Source of the DNA: LMUY01 sp964244655 | GTDB taxonomy: Bacteria > Pseudomonadota > Alphaproteobacteria > Acetobacterales > Acetobacteraceae | Assembly: GCA_964244655.1 (NCBI GenBank) | Contig: CAXTJU010000005.1 | Coordinates: forward strand, 17,835 to 81,834 | Direction: 5' to 3' | DNA length: 64,000 bases | In this document: piece by piece, positions 8,372-17,345 of the stretch | Position numbering within the stretch: position 1 is the stretch's first letter | Layout: each line of letters begins with the position of its first letter | Program-made: the position numbers and the translations under genes | The notes under the pieces: model-generated | What the model was told of the DNA's origin: nothing | The model's input: only the letters and a program-made list of their open reading frames with translations | Database searches by the model: none

Positions 8372-9021
8372 GCGTCGTCGCGTGGCCGGGCCTGCGGCGC
8401 AACCTCATCGCCATCCTGCGCGGCGTCAAACCCGGCGAGGCATTGCCGCTTGCGCAGGCGTTGGTGGAGAGCGGCTTCGACGCCATCGAGGTGCCGCTCA
8501 ACTCGCCCGACCCGCTCGACACGCTCGCCCGGCTGGTGGCGGGCCTTCCACCGCACGTGCTGCTCGGTGCTGGAACGGTGCTGACGGCGGAGCGGGTGGC
8601 CGCAGTCCATGCGGCGGGCGGGCGGCTGATCGTGTCGCCGAACTTCGACGCGGACGTGGTGCGCGAGGCTGGCCGGCTCGGCATGGTCAGCCTGCCCGGC
8701 GTGTTCACGCCGACCGAGGCGTTCGCCGCCCTGGCCGCCGGCGCGTCGGGGCTGAAGTTCTTCCCAGCCGGGGTGCTGGGCGCGGCAGGCATCGGCGCTA
8801 TGCGCGCGGTGCTGCCGCCGGGCGTGGTGCTGGGCGCGGTCGGCGGCGTGTTGGACGCTTCCTTCGCCGCCTACGCCGCCGTGGGCGTCACCGCGTTCGG
8901 TCTGGGCACGAGCCTGTACCAGCCCGGGTTCGGGGTCGCCGAGTTGCGGCAGCGGGCGGATGCGGCGGTGAAGGCCTACGACGCGGTCTTTCCTCCCGCC
9001 ACGGCTGTTCTGAGCCATTAA
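8368..9021 (+). CDS. dgoA: 2-dehydro-3-deoxy-6-phosphogalactonate aldolase
   Basis: Class I aldolase splitting KDPGal to pyruvate and glyceraldehyde 3-phosphate. The 217-residue TIM barrel matches the KDPG/KDPGal aldolase family: ILRGVKPGEA at the start, catalytic Glu41 in AIEVPLNSP, LGAGTVLT, and Schiff-base Lys130 in SGLKFFPA. IEVPLNSP and PGVFTPTEA favour the galacto- over the gluco-specific enzyme, though specificity needs testing. It overlaps dgoK by ATGA. No galactonate dehydratase (dgoD) or repressor (dgoR) is adjacent; a sugar ABC importer follows after 173 bp. Confidence 0.93.
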   Translation: MSVVAWPGLRRNLIAILRGVKPGEALPLAQALVESGFDAIEVPLNSPDPLDTLARLVAGLPPHVLLGAGTVLTAERVAAVHAAGGRLIVSPNFDADVVREAGRLGMVSLPGVFTPTEAFAALAAGASGLKFFPAGVLGAAGIGAMRAVLPPGVVLGAVGGVLDASFAAYAAVGVTAFGLGTSLYQPGFGVAELRQRADAAVKAYDAVFPPATAVLSH

Positions 9022-9031
9022 GCAACATGAG

Positions 9032-9136
9032 GCAGCCTGCACGGGGTGACCTTCCTGACACTGGTTCGCCAAGCAGCCTGACATAAGCGGGCGCTGCGTA
9101 TTGACAGGCTGCCCAACCCCACGGCTGGATTGGGCA
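9032..9136 (+). promoter_or_regulatory. Candidate promoter/operator region before the sugar ABC operon
   Basis: The octamer GCAGCCTG occurs at 9032-9039 and 9073-9080, and its exact inverse CAGGCTGC at 9105-9112. The last copy overlaps TTGACA (9101-9106), a perfect -35 hexamer, though no good -10 follows at the usual spacing. A second inverted repeat, TGCCCAA (9110-9116) with TTGGGCA (9130-9136), straddles the region where a -10 would fall. This looks like a repressor-controlled promoter for the operon starting at 9195. The cognate regulator is not in the window. Confidence 0.45.
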
Positions 9137-9194
9137 ACCGAGACAAGAGCAAGTGCCGCCCCTGCAAGGCCGGCGCACAATTGGGAGACTGACC

Positions 9195-10172
9195 ATGCTG
9201 CGACGCGACCTCGTCAAGATCACCGCCGGCGTTACGCTGGCGGGCCTCGTGGGCGCCCGCGCCCAGCCGGCCTATATCGCACCGCCGGCCCGCAAGCCTT
9301 CCTACAAGGTCGGCTTCGCGCAGAGCGAGAGCAACAACCAGTGGCGCATCGCCGAGACCAACAGCATGGAAGCCGAGGCCAAGAAGCGCGGCTGGCAGCT
9401 GGTCTACACCGACGCCGCCAGCTCGGCCGCCAAGCAGGTGTCGGACGTCAACAGCATGATCGCCCAGGGCGTGGACCTCATCTTCCTGGTGCCGCGCGAG
9501 GAACGCCCGTTGATCCCCGCCGTGCGCGCCGCCAAGGGGGCCGGCATTCCCATCATCCTGATCGACCGCAGCGTTGACCCGGCGCTCGCCAAACCCGGTG
9601 TGGACTACCTGACCTTCATCGGATCCGATTTCGTGGAGGAGGGCCGCCGGGTCGCCGACTGGCTGGTCACCCGGACCGGTGGCAACGCCAAGATCCTTGA
9701 GCTTGAGGGCAGCGTCGGCGCATCCCCGGCCAACGACCGCAAGAAGGGCTTCGACGAGGCGCTGAAATCGCATTCCGGCATGGTCATCCTGGCCAGCCAG
9801 TCCGGCGATTTCGTCCGCGACACCGGCCGCCAAGTCACCCAGACGCTGCTGCAGGCCCACCCGGATGCGACCGTCATTTACGCTCACAACGACGAGATGG
9901 CGCTGGGCGCCGTCACCGCGGTGGAGGCAGCGGGCAAGGTGCCGGGCAAGGACATCATCATCTGCTCGATCGACGGCGAGAAGGACGCGGTGCAGGGCGT
10001 CGTCGACGGCAAGATCGGCGCGATCTGCCAGTGCAGCCCGGATTTCGGCCCGGTCGCCTTCGCCACTGCTGCGCAGTATTTCGCCGGGGAGGCGGTGCCG
10101 CCGCGGATCACCAACAAGGACCAGTTCTACGACAAGGACAGCGCCGCCGGGCTGCTCGGCACGGCGTTCTAG
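9195..10172 (+). CDS. Sugar ABC transporter substrate-binding protein, YtfQ-like
   Basis: A 325-residue periplasmic binding protein of the ribose/galactofuranose cluster. Its N-terminus MLRRDLVKITAGVTLAGLVGA carries an export signal with an Arg pair. The mature part begins YKVGFAQSESNNQWRIAET, as in YtfQ-like galactofuranose receptors, and has the type I periplasmic-binding fold with the VIYAHNDEMALGA hinge region and a late IGAICQCSPDFGP loop. The ATG at 9195 has GGGAG seven bases upstream. It is first in the operon binding protein, ATPase, two permeases, and lies downstream of dgoKA, which supports uptake of a galactose-type sugar. Confidence 0.88.
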   Translation: MLRRDLVKITAGVTLAGLVGARAQPAYIAPPARKPSYKVGFAQSESNNQWRIAETNSMEAEAKKRGWQLVYTDAASSAAKQVSDVNSMIAQGVDLIFLVPREERPLIPAVRAAKGAGIPIILIDRSVDPALAKPGVDYLTFIGSDFVEEGRRVADWLVTRTGGNAKILELEGSVGASPANDRKKGFDEALKSHSGMVILASQSGDFVRDTGRQVTQTLLQAHPDATVIYAHNDEMALGAVTAVEAAGKVPGKDIIICSIDGEKDAVQGVVDGKIGAICQCSPDFGPVAFATAAQYFAGEAVPPRITNKDQFYDKDSAAGLLGTAF

Positions 10173-10180
10173 CCAACGCC

Positions 10181-11707
10181 ATGGCAGCCCCGCTGCTCGC
10201 GATGCGCGGCATTGGCAAGCGCTTCGGCGGCGTGCCTGCCCTGAGCGGGGCGGACTTCGCCGTGGAGGCGGGCGAGGTGCACGCGCTGATCGGCCAGAAC
10301 GGTGCTGGCAAATCGACGCTGATCAAGATCCTGACCGGCTACTACCGCCGCGACGCGGGCGAGGTGGCGTTTGCCGGGCAGCCGTTCGAGGCCGCCAGTC
10401 CGCAGGCGGCGCAGGCGGCTGGCATCAGCACGATCTACCAGGAGATCAACCTGGTCGGGCTGCGATCCGTCACCGAGAACATCTGCCTCGGGCGGACCTC
10501 GCGGCGCTTCGGGCTGCTCGACTGGCGGCGCATGCACGCGGAGGCGGCGGCGTTGCTGGCCCGCTTCGGCATCGCCATCGACGTGCGCCAGCCGCTCGCC
10601 CGGCTCTCCACGGCGACGCAGCAGATGGTCGCCATCGCCCGCGCCATCGGCTTCCAGGCCAAGCTCGTCATCATGGACGAACCAACCTCCTCGCTGACCG
10701 AGCGCGAGGTGGAAACGCTGTTCGGCGTCATCCGCCAGTTGCGCAGCGAGGGGGTCGCGGTCGTGTTCGTGAGCCACAAGCTGGATGAGCTGTACGCCGT
10801 CTGCGACCGCGTCACGATCATGCGGGACGGCCGCACCGTGCTGGCCGCCAAGCTGGCCGAGCTGCCGAAGATCGACCTGGTGGCCCACATGCTGGGCCGC
10901 AACGCGCAATCCGTCGAGCGCCAGGGCGCCACCGGGTTCGGCCGCAAGGGGGCGGATGCCGGGCCGCCTCTGCTGACCGTGGCGGGCCTGGCCGCGCCGC
11001 CGCGCGTGGGCCGCGTCGATCTGCAAGTGCGCAAGGGCGAGATCGTGGGGCTTGCCGGCCTGCTGGGCGCCGGGCGGACGGAAACCGCCCGCGTCATCGC
11101 CGGCGCGGACCCGGCGGCGGCTGGCGCCATGACGCTGGGTGCCCAGCGCTACCAGCCGGCCGGCCCGCAGGCCGCCATCGCCGCCGGCATTGGCTTTGTC
11201 ACCGAGGACCGCAAGCTGGAGGGGATCGTGCCGGACCTGTCGGTGCGGGAGAACCTGACGCTCGCCCTGCTGCCCGCGCTGAGCCGGGCCGGAATCGTGG
11301 ACGAGAAGGCGCAGGCCGAGATCGTCGCGCGCTACATCGCCCAGCTCGGCATACGTTGCGCCGGGCCGGAGCAGCCCATTCGCCAGCTCTCCGGCGGTAA
11401 CCAGCAGAAGGTGCTGCTGGCGCGCTGGCTGTGCATGGACCCGCAGCTGCTGATCCTGGACGAGCCGACCCGCGGCATCGACGTGGGCGCCAAGGCGGAA
11501 ATCCAGGCGGTGATCCGCGGGCTGGCCGACGGCGGCCTCGCCGTGCTGATGGTCTCCTCGGAGGTGGAGGAGATCACCGAAGGCTCCGACCGCGCCTATG
11601 TCATGCGCGATGGCCGCATTGCCGCCGAGCTGGCCGGGGCGGCGCTCAACGAGGACGCCGTGCTCGACGCCATGGCGCATGGCGGGCTCGAGGTTGCCGA
11701 TGCCTGA
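10181..11707 (+). CDS. Sugar ABC transporter ATP-binding protein, YtfR-like (two nucleotide-binding domains)
   Basis: A 508-residue cytosolic ATPase with two tandem domains, as in the ribose/galactofuranose importers. The first has Walker A GQNGAGKST (residues 38-46), a degenerate signature LSTATQQM and Walker B KLVIMDEPTSSLT. The second has the altered P-loop GLLGAGRTE usual for this family, signature LSGGNQQK and Walker B LLILDEPTRGID. The ATG at 10181 lies eight bases after the binding-protein stop. The 3' end overlaps the first permease by eight bases. Confidence 0.92.
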   Translation: MAAPLLAMRGIGKRFGGVPALSGADFAVEAGEVHALIGQNGAGKSTLIKILTGYYRRDAGEVAFAGQPFEAASPQAAQAAGISTIYQEINLVGLRSVTENICLGRTSRRFGLLDWRRMHAEAAALLARFGIAIDVRQPLARLSTATQQMVAIARAIGFQAKLVIMDEPTSSLTEREVETLFGVIRQLRSEGVAVVFVSHKLDELYAVCDRVTIMRDGRTVLAAKLAELPKIDLVAHMLGRNAQSVERQGATGFGRKGADAGPPLLTVAGLAAPPRVGRVDLQVRKGEIVGLAGLLGAGRTETARVIAGADPAAAGAMTLGAQRYQPAGPQAAIAAGIGFVTEDRKLEGIVPDLSVRENLTLALLPALSRAGIVDEKAQAEIVARYIAQLGIRCAGPEQPIRQLSGGNQQKVLLARWLCMDPQLLILDEPTRGIDVGAKAEIQAVIRGLADGGLAVLMVSSEVEEITEGSDRAYVMRDGRIAAELAGAALNEDAVLDAMAHGGLEVADA

Positions 11708-12707
11708 CCTGGTGCTCCGCCTGCGGACCCGGCTGGAGCCGGGAGGCGGCTTAGGGCGTGGCGTGGCGTTGCTGGCGCGGCACGCTTCCCTGGCGGCGCT
11801 GCTGGCGCTGCTGGCGGTCAATGTCGTCCTCACCCCGCACTTCATCGCCTGGCAGACCCTGAGTGTGAACCTGACGCAGGTGACCACCACCATCATCGTG
11901 GCCATCGGCATGACGCTGGTGATCGCCACCGGCGGCATCGACCTGTCGGTCGGCTCCCTGATGGCGATCGCCGGGGTGCTGGCGCCGGCGATCTTCCTGG
12001 GCAAGCTCCTGGCGCTGCCCGCCTGGGCCGCGGTGCCGCTCGCGCTGGCGGTGCCGGTCGCCGTCACGGGGGCGCTCGGCTGGTGCAACGGGCTGCTGGT
12101 GACGCGCTTTGCGGTGCAGCCGATCGTGGCGACGCTGATCCTGTTCATCGCCGGCCGCGGATTGGCGCAGGTGGCGACCAACGGCCAGTTGCAGACCTTC
12201 TCCGTGCCGTCGTTTCAGGTCATCGGCCTGGGCCAGGTCGCGGGCGTGCCGGTGCAGGCGCTGCTGATGCTGGCCATCGCGGCGGCGGCAGCCTGGATGA
12301 TGCGGCGCACGGTTTTCGGCCGCCACGTGCTCGCGGTGGGCGGCAACGAGCGGGCGTCACGCCTGGCCGGCATCCCGGTCGGCCGGGTGAAGCGGACCGT
12401 CTATGCCGCGAGCGGGCTGTGCGCCGGCCTGGCGGGGTTGATCGTCATCGCCATCAACTCGTCTTCGGACTCCAACGCCGTGGGCCTGGGCATGGAGCTG
12501 GACGCCATCGCCGCCGTCGCGGTCGGCGGCACCCTGCTCAGCGGCGGCCGAGCTTCCATCGTCGGCACGGTGATTGGCGCGCTGATCATCCAGCTGGTGC
12601 GCTACATGCTGCTGGCCAACGGCGTGCCGGACGCGGCCGCCATGGTGGCCAAGGCCGGCCTGATCGTCGTGGCGGTGGGGCTGCAGCGGCAGGGCCGCCG
12701 CGCGTGA
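11700..12707 (+). CDS. Sugar ABC transporter permease, YtfT-like
   Basis: A 335-residue inner-membrane permease of the BPD_transp_2 family with about nine to ten helices. IGMTLVIATGGIDLSVGSLMAI and the coupling-loop segment FAVQPIVATLILFIAGRGL are characteristic, as is VGGNERASRLAGIPVGRVK. It overlaps the ATPase by eight bases and ends with GTGA shared with the second permease. YtfT and YjfF form a heterodimeric permease in E. coli galactofuranose uptake, which is the model here. Confidence 0.9.
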   Translation: MPDLVLRLRTRLEPGGGLGRGVALLARHASLAALLALLAVNVVLTPHFIAWQTLSVNLTQVTTTIIVAIGMTLVIATGGIDLSVGSLMAIAGVLAPAIFLGKLLALPAWAAVPLALAVPVAVTGALGWCNGLLVTRFAVQPIVATLILFIAGRGLAQVATNGQLQTFSVPSFQVIGLGQVAGVPVQALLMLAIAAAAAWMMRRTVFGRHVLAVGGNERASRLAGIPVGRVKRTVYAASGLCAGLAGLIVIAINSSSDSNAVGLGMELDAIAAVAVGGTLLSGGRASIVGTVIGALIIQLVRYMLLANGVPDAAAMVAKAGLIVVAVGLQRQGRRA

Positions 12708-13684
12708 CACCCACGCCGCGCACCAGGGGCTTGAGCGTAGCCCGCTACGGGGTCGTGGCCGCGCTGGCGCTGCTGACGCTGTTTGGCGCGCTGCGCTACG
12801 ATCATTTCCTCGGCCTGTTCAACGTGGCGAGCTTCCTGCGCTACAACGCGATGTTCGCACTGGTGTCGCTCGGCATGGCGTTCGTCATCATGACGGGCGG
12901 CATCGACCTGTCGGTGGGTGCCGTGGCCGCGCTCGGCAGCGTGGCCGCCGCCCTCGCCTCGCCGTACGGGCTGGGCGCTGGCCTGGCCGCGGGCCTGGCG
13001 GCGGGGCTGGCCGTGGGCCTGCTGAACGGCCTGCTGATCGTGCGGTTAGAGATCGTCCCGTTTATCGCCACCCTGGCCACTATGCTGGCCGCGCGGGGCA
13101 CGGCGCTGCTGCTGGCGGGCAACCAGTCGGTTCCGGTGTCGTATGACACGGCGTTCACCGAGATCGGACAGAACGACTTGGCCGGCCTGCCGGTGCCGGC
13201 CTGGATCGCGCTCGGGGCCTTCCTGGCCGGGTCGGTGCTGCTGAACCTGACCGCGTTCGGCCGCACCGTGCTCGCGGTCGGCGGCAACGAGGATGCGACG
13301 CGCCTGATGGGCCTGCCGGCAGACCGGGTGAAGCTGGCCGCCTATGCCGGCAGCGGCGCGCTGGCCGGGCTGGCGGGCGTGATCCTGGCGGCCCAGTTCG
13401 GCGCCGGGCAGCCGGTGGAGGGGGCGGGCTGGGAGCTGTTCGCCATCTCGGCCGTGGTGGTCGGCGGCACGCTGCTGACCGGCGGCGAAGGCTCGGTCGC
13501 CACCACGCTGGCAGGCGCGCTGCTGCTGGGTTTGATTCTCAACATCCTGAACTTCGAGAACGGGCGCGGCTGGATCAGCCTGTCGGCCTACTGGCAATCG
13601 GTGATCCGCGGCTTGTTCCTGCTGGCCGTCGTGCTCATGCAGACCCGGCTCACGTCGCGCAAGCCGGTGGCGGGTCCGGCCTGA
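12704..13684 (+). CDS. Sugar ABC transporter permease, YjfF-like
   Basis: A 326-residue second permease of the same family, starting at GTG in a GTGA overlap with its partner. It repeats the family signature LGMAFVIMTGGIDLSVGAVAAL and VGGNEDATRLMGLPADRVK. Separate genes for two non-identical permeases are typical of the YtfQRT-YjfF system rather than ribose or xylose importers, which use a homodimer. Its last 35 bases overlap, on the opposite strand, the end of the patatin gene. Confidence 0.9.
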   Translation: MTPTPRTRGLSVARYGVVAALALLTLFGALRYDHFLGLFNVASFLRYNAMFALVSLGMAFVIMTGGIDLSVGAVAALGSVAAALASPYGLGAGLAAGLAAGLAVGLLNGLLIVRLEIVPFIATLATMLAARGTALLLAGNQSVPVSYDTAFTEIGQNDLAGLPVPAWIALGAFLAGSVLLNLTAFGRTVLAVGGNEDATRLMGLPADRVKLAAYAGSGALAGLAGVILAAQFGAGQPVEGAGWELFAISAVVVGGTLLTGGEGSVATTLAGALLLGLILNILNFENGRGWISLSAYWQSVIRGLFLLAVVLMQTRLTSRKPVAGPA

Positions 13685-16496
13685 CCGCCCGCCGCTCCGC
13701 CTCGGCGAACAGCCCGTCCAGCCCCGTCGCCAGGCCGCCCATCACCTGGTCCATCTGCCAGCGCCCCAGCTTGCGGTAGCTCTCGAAGCGGCTTTCCGTG
13801 AACCATTGCTCCAGCGTGCTGTTGTGCGGGAAGCTCGCATCCGAGAGACCATAGGCGCGCACGTCCGCCGGGATGCCGGGCAGGAAGCTCGGCTTGAGAT
13901 AGATAAGCACGCCCTGCATCGCCTCCCCGTTTCCACCCGGGACCGCTGGATAGGCGATGTCTCCGATGGCGAAGCCTAGCGCGTCCTCAGCCTGCGCCGG
14001 GTCCTGCGCGATGGTGGTGCGGGAGAAGATGCGCATCGCGCGCATGGTTACTTCAGCGCCGAGGTCGATCCTCGCCTTGCGGATGGCGTTGCCCAGGTCG
14101 AAGAACGCACAGCCGCCATCCTCGCCCGCGTCCACCAGCATGATTTGGCGGCAGCGGCGACGCAGCATCTCGTACAGGCCGAGATTCTCGAAATGCCCGC
14201 CATCCGACAGGTACACCGCCTGCCGCGCGTCGCTGGAGGTGCCGACCAGCTCGTTGAGGATGGCGAGGATGGAGTTGTCCGGCTTGGCGAGGCGAATTTG
14301 CTCGGCGGTGGCGGTGGCCGGGTTGGGCAGCCAGACGCCGAGGCGGACGTTGAACAGCGTCATAACGAACGCCGTCAGCCGCGAGGAGTGGTAACCCCAG
14401 TTGGGGCTGGCCGCAGCGCCCGACACCGTCAGCATGTTGCCGAGATGCACGCCCTCGCGACTTCGGCCGATGTCGAAGCTGTTTTCCATCCCGGCATAGC
14501 CCTCAGTGCTCACGAAGGCGCCAAGCGGCCCGGCCGCGTCCTGCATCCCGCCTCCCGGCTTGCGCAACGAGGCCGCGCCGCAGCGCAGCGGCGTCGCGGT
14601 GAAGCTCTCGGCCTTGCGCTCGGACCAGGCGGTGTTGCTGGTCGAGGTCACGTTGAGCGTCATGTTGATCACCGGGAACAGGCGCTGCCCTGCGGCGGCC
14701 GCGCGCAGCCGCTTGAGCGGTGAGTTGTCCGCCGGGTCGAACCCGGTGAACGGGTCGGGGTCGCGGCGACCGCGGGCGGAGCCCAGGAAGGCGCGGGTCA
14801 GCCGGTTGCGGTAGAAGGCGTGCAGCGAGAAGCGGTTGACGTTGATGCCGCCGAACAGCGCCACCAGCGCCACGAGCGCCATGGCCAGGATGGCTTGCAG
14901 GCCGAGCACCCGGGCCTGCGACGCGCCGGCCCCCACCGTATGGGCCTGAATCTGGCCCAGGCCGGTTTGCAGCAGGCTGCCGGCGACGGCGAACAGCCCA
15001 GCCGCGAAGGCCGCGCAGAGCCCGTCCAGCACGGCCGTCCGCCAGGTTAGCGCGCGCGCCACCAGCGCCTCGATCTGCGCGGACAGCACCTTGCCGAGCC
15101 ACGCGACCGCGCCGCCCAGCAGCGTCGTGCCGGCGGTGGCTAGCAGCAGGGGCGAGCCTTGCAGCGACCCGTTCGCCGCCGTTCGCGGCTGCACCAGCAA
15201 GCCGAACAGCGGTGGGAACTCCAGGCAGCACAGCGCCAGCGCCGTCCAGATCATGCCGACCTGCAGCAGGATGCCGCTGACCCGGGCCAGCCATTCCCGG
15301 TCCAAGTCCGCCAGCAGCGCCTCGCGGCGGAAGCCGACGAAGAACGTCGTTTGCAGCACGTGCAGGACGAGCAGGCCGAGCGGGAGCAGCAAGGCCAACC
15401 CTGTCGCGGCATCCGGCAGCAGCCGTGCGGCGGATGAGTGAAGCGAGCCGCCGGGCGCTGCAAGCCGCAGCCCGAACCAGGTCAGCCCCGCCGTGCAGAG
15501 CGTGGCGGCGCACCAGCGCAGGGCATTCGCCCGGTACAGCGCCCGCAGCGTCCCGCTCGCGCTCAAGGCCCAGGCCAGGCCGTATCCCGCCGCTGCCGCC
15601 GCGGCATAGAGCCCCGGGATCACCCACTCTTCAAGCGCCAGCCCGCTGGCATGGCCGGAGGGCGCTGCGTGCTGCCGAAATCCATATCCAGCCGAAACCG
15701 GGATGAGCAGCGACCAGGCCACCGCTGGAACAATCATCTGCCAGCCGATGCGGCAAGGCGTCGCAAACTCCGGCGGCGGACCGGCGCGCTGGCTCGGCAG
15801 CAGCGTGCAGCCGCGCCAGGCCGCCAGGAATAGCGCAAGGCTCCCGGCCGCCAGGCAGGCGATGTCCGCCTCGCTACTGTCCTGGGCCGCGGCGATGGCC
15901 GTCCGGTCGATCACCGGCAGGAGCGCCAGCAGCAGGAACAGCGGGGTGAACACCATCCAGTTCAGGATCAGGTTGCGTGCGTAGAGCGCGACGGCGGCCC
16001 AGGCGTCGAACGAGAGCGGGCCGGCTTGCGGGGTAAGGTAGTTCGTGTAGGCCCGCAGCCGCCGCAGCGGCTCGAAGCCGGACGCGGCCAGGCTGTCCTG
16101 GAACGCGCCCATCCCGCCCGGCGCAGCCTCGGCAGCCGCCGTGTGCAGCCAGCCAGCGATGTATCCCCCGCCGGACACGGTGGACAGGTAATCGAACGCG
16201 TTGAGCAGCCGCCGCTCCGCCAGGGATTGCACCACGCCAAGGCAGAAAGCGGCGCTGCGGATGCCGCCGCCCGACAGGCAGAGCGCCGTGAGCCCCAGCC
16301 GGTCCGCGCAGTCAGCGGCAGCGCCACCCCCGGATGCCTCCCCGGCCCCGCGACGCTGCGCGATGGCGCCGAACTCCTCCAGCAGCATGGCGTCCGTCCC
16401 GGCCGTGTCCGCCCGCTCGCTGTTGGGGTACGCCCCGAACGGCAGCAGCCGCCGCAGCCTTGCCAGCAGCCCGGGATTGAGCGGCGGACCGGCCAT
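13650..16496 (-). CDS. Large membrane protein with split patatin-like phospholipase domain
   Basis: A 948-residue protein. Residues 70-115 have the patatin oxyanion segment CLSGGGIRSAAF (GGGIR at 76-80) and nucleophile elbow STVSGGGYIAGW (Ser108). The catalytic-dyad region SDGGHFENLGLYEM lies far away near residue 766. Between them, roughly 170-570, are many hydrophobic helices, so the lipase halves flank an integral membrane section. A serine acyl-hydrolase acting on membrane lipids is expected. The ATG lies three bases after the pheA stop. The 3' end overlaps the sugar permease by 35 bases. Function and substrate are unknown. Confidence 0.82.
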   Translation of the reverse strand: MAGPPLNPGLLARLRRLLPFGAYPNSERADTAGTDAMLLEEFGAIAQRRGAGEASGGGAAADCADRLGLTALCLSGGGIRSAAFCLGVVQSLAERRLLNAFDYLSTVSGGGYIAGWLHTAAAEAAPGGMGAFQDSLAASGFEPLRRLRAYTNYLTPQAGPLSFDAWAAVALYARNLILNWMVFTPLFLLLALLPVIDRTAIAAAQDSSEADIACLAAGSLALFLAAWRGCTLLPSQRAGPPPEFATPCRIGWQMIVPAVAWSLLIPVSAGYGFRQHAAPSGHASGLALEEWVIPGLYAAAAAAGYGLAWALSASGTLRALYRANALRWCAATLCTAGLTWFGLRLAAPGGSLHSSAARLLPDAATGLALLLPLGLLVLHVLQTTFFVGFRREALLADLDREWLARVSGILLQVGMIWTALALCCLEFPPLFGLLVQPRTAANGSLQGSPLLLATAGTTLLGGAVAWLGKVLSAQIEALVARALTWRTAVLDGLCAAFAAGLFAVAGSLLQTGLGQIQAHTVGAGASQARVLGLQAILAMALVALVALFGGINVNRFSLHAFYRNRLTRAFLGSARGRRDPDPFTGFDPADNSPLKRLRAAAAGQRLFPVINMTLNVTSTSNTAWSERKAESFTATPLRCGAASLRKPGGGMQDAAGPLGAFVSTEGYAGMENSFDIGRSREGVHLGNMLTVSGAAASPNWGYHSSRLTAFVMTLFNVRLGVWLPNPATATAEQIRLAKPDNSILAILNELVGTSSDARQAVYLSDGGHFENLGLYEMLRRRCRQIMLVDAGEDGGCAFFDLGNAIRKARIDLGAEVTMRAMRIFSRTTIAQDPAQAEDALGFAIGDIAYPAVPGGNGEAMQGVLIYLKPSFLPGIPADVRAYGLSDASFPHNSTLEQWFTESRFESYRKLGRWQMDQVMGGLATGLDGLFAEAERRAVRPDPPPACAT

Positions 16497-16499
16497 GCC

Positions 16500-17345
16500 T
16501 CAAGCCTTCCGGCCGCGCTCCACCCGCCGGGCCGCCCCCGGATAGACTCCGAGCACCCGGATTTCCCGGGAGAAGAAGCCCAGCTCCTCCAGGGCCAGCG
16601 CCAGGTTTGGGTGCTCCGGGTGGCCTTCCACGTCGCACAGGAACTGCGTCGCAGTGAACTCGCCGGCCAGCATGTAGCTTTCCAGCTTGGTCATGTTCAC
16701 CCCGTTGGTGGCGAACCCGCCCAACCCCTTGTACAGCGCGGCCGGCACGTTGCGGACGCGGAAGACGAAGGTGGTCAGCGTGTTCGCCGCGTCCGGCGAG
16801 GGACGCTGCGGCTGGGCGGCGGCGATGTAGAACCGCGTGGTGTTGTGCGCCGAATCCTCCACGTTGGCCCGCAGCACCGCCAGCCCATAAAGCTCCGCCG
16901 CCAGCGCCGACGCGATCGCCGCATCCGCCGGGTCGCCCCGTTGGGCCACCATCTGCGCGGACCCGGCGGTGTCCGCCTCCACCACCGCCTGCGCGCCCAG
17001 CTCGCGGACGATGCGGCGCACCTGGCCCAGCGCCACCGCGTGGCTGTGCACCCGGCGCACCCCTGCCAGCGTGGCGCCCGGCAGTCCCAGCAGGCAGTGC
17101 TCCACGCGCTGGAAGTGCTCGCCCACGATGTGCAGGCCGCTGCCGGGCAGCATCGCATGGATGTCCGGCACCCGGCCGGCCAGGCTGTTCTCGCACGGCA
17201 GCATGGCCAACTCGGCCGCACCGGAGCGCACCGCGTCCATCGCGGCTTCGAACGTGTCGCACGGCAGCGTGGGCCGGCCGGGCAGGGCGGCGCGGCAGGC
17301 CAGGTCCGAGTAGGCGCCGGGCCGCCCCTGGAACGAGACCGTCAT
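16500..17345 (-). CDS. pheA: Prephenate dehydratase
   Basis: Converts prephenate to phenylpyruvate in phenylalanine biosynthesis. The 281-residue monofunctional enzyme has a catalytic domain from MTVSFQGRPGAYSD through MLPCENSLAGRV to EDSAHNTTRFY (the Thr-rich active-site motif), then an ACT domain from about residue 190 (TTFVFRVRNVPAALYKGL, LESYMLAGEF) for phenylalanine feedback. There is no chorismate mutase domain. The start overlaps the kdsB stop by four bases, so the two are coupled although the pathways are unrelated. Confidence 0.95.
   Translation of the reverse strand: MTVSFQGRPGAYSDLACRAALPGRPTLPCDTFEAAMDAVRSGAAELAMLPCENSLAGRVPDIHAMLPGSGLHIVGEHFQRVEHCLLGLPGATLAGVRRVHSHAVALGQVRRIVRELGAQAVVEADTAGSAQMVAQRGDPADAAIASALAAELYGLAVLRANVEDSAHNTTRFYIAAAQPQRPSPDAANTLTTFVFRVRNVPAALYKGLGGFATNGVNMTKLESYMLAGEFTATQFLCDVEGHPEHPNLALALEELGFFSREIRVLGVYPGAARRVERGRKA

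Noticed and set aside
10169..12181. Very long open frames opposite the importer genes and elsewhere (for example 19025-20956, 33504-35789, 46439-48454)
   Set aside because: They are antisense to genes with clear motifs and have the Arg/Ala/Gly/His-rich composition typical of shadow frames in G+C-rich DNA.
16500..17345. Unusual ACT motif in pheA (ESYMLAGEF in place of ESRP)
   Set aside because: This variant is what I recall for alphaproteobacterial PheA and need not imply lost regulation.
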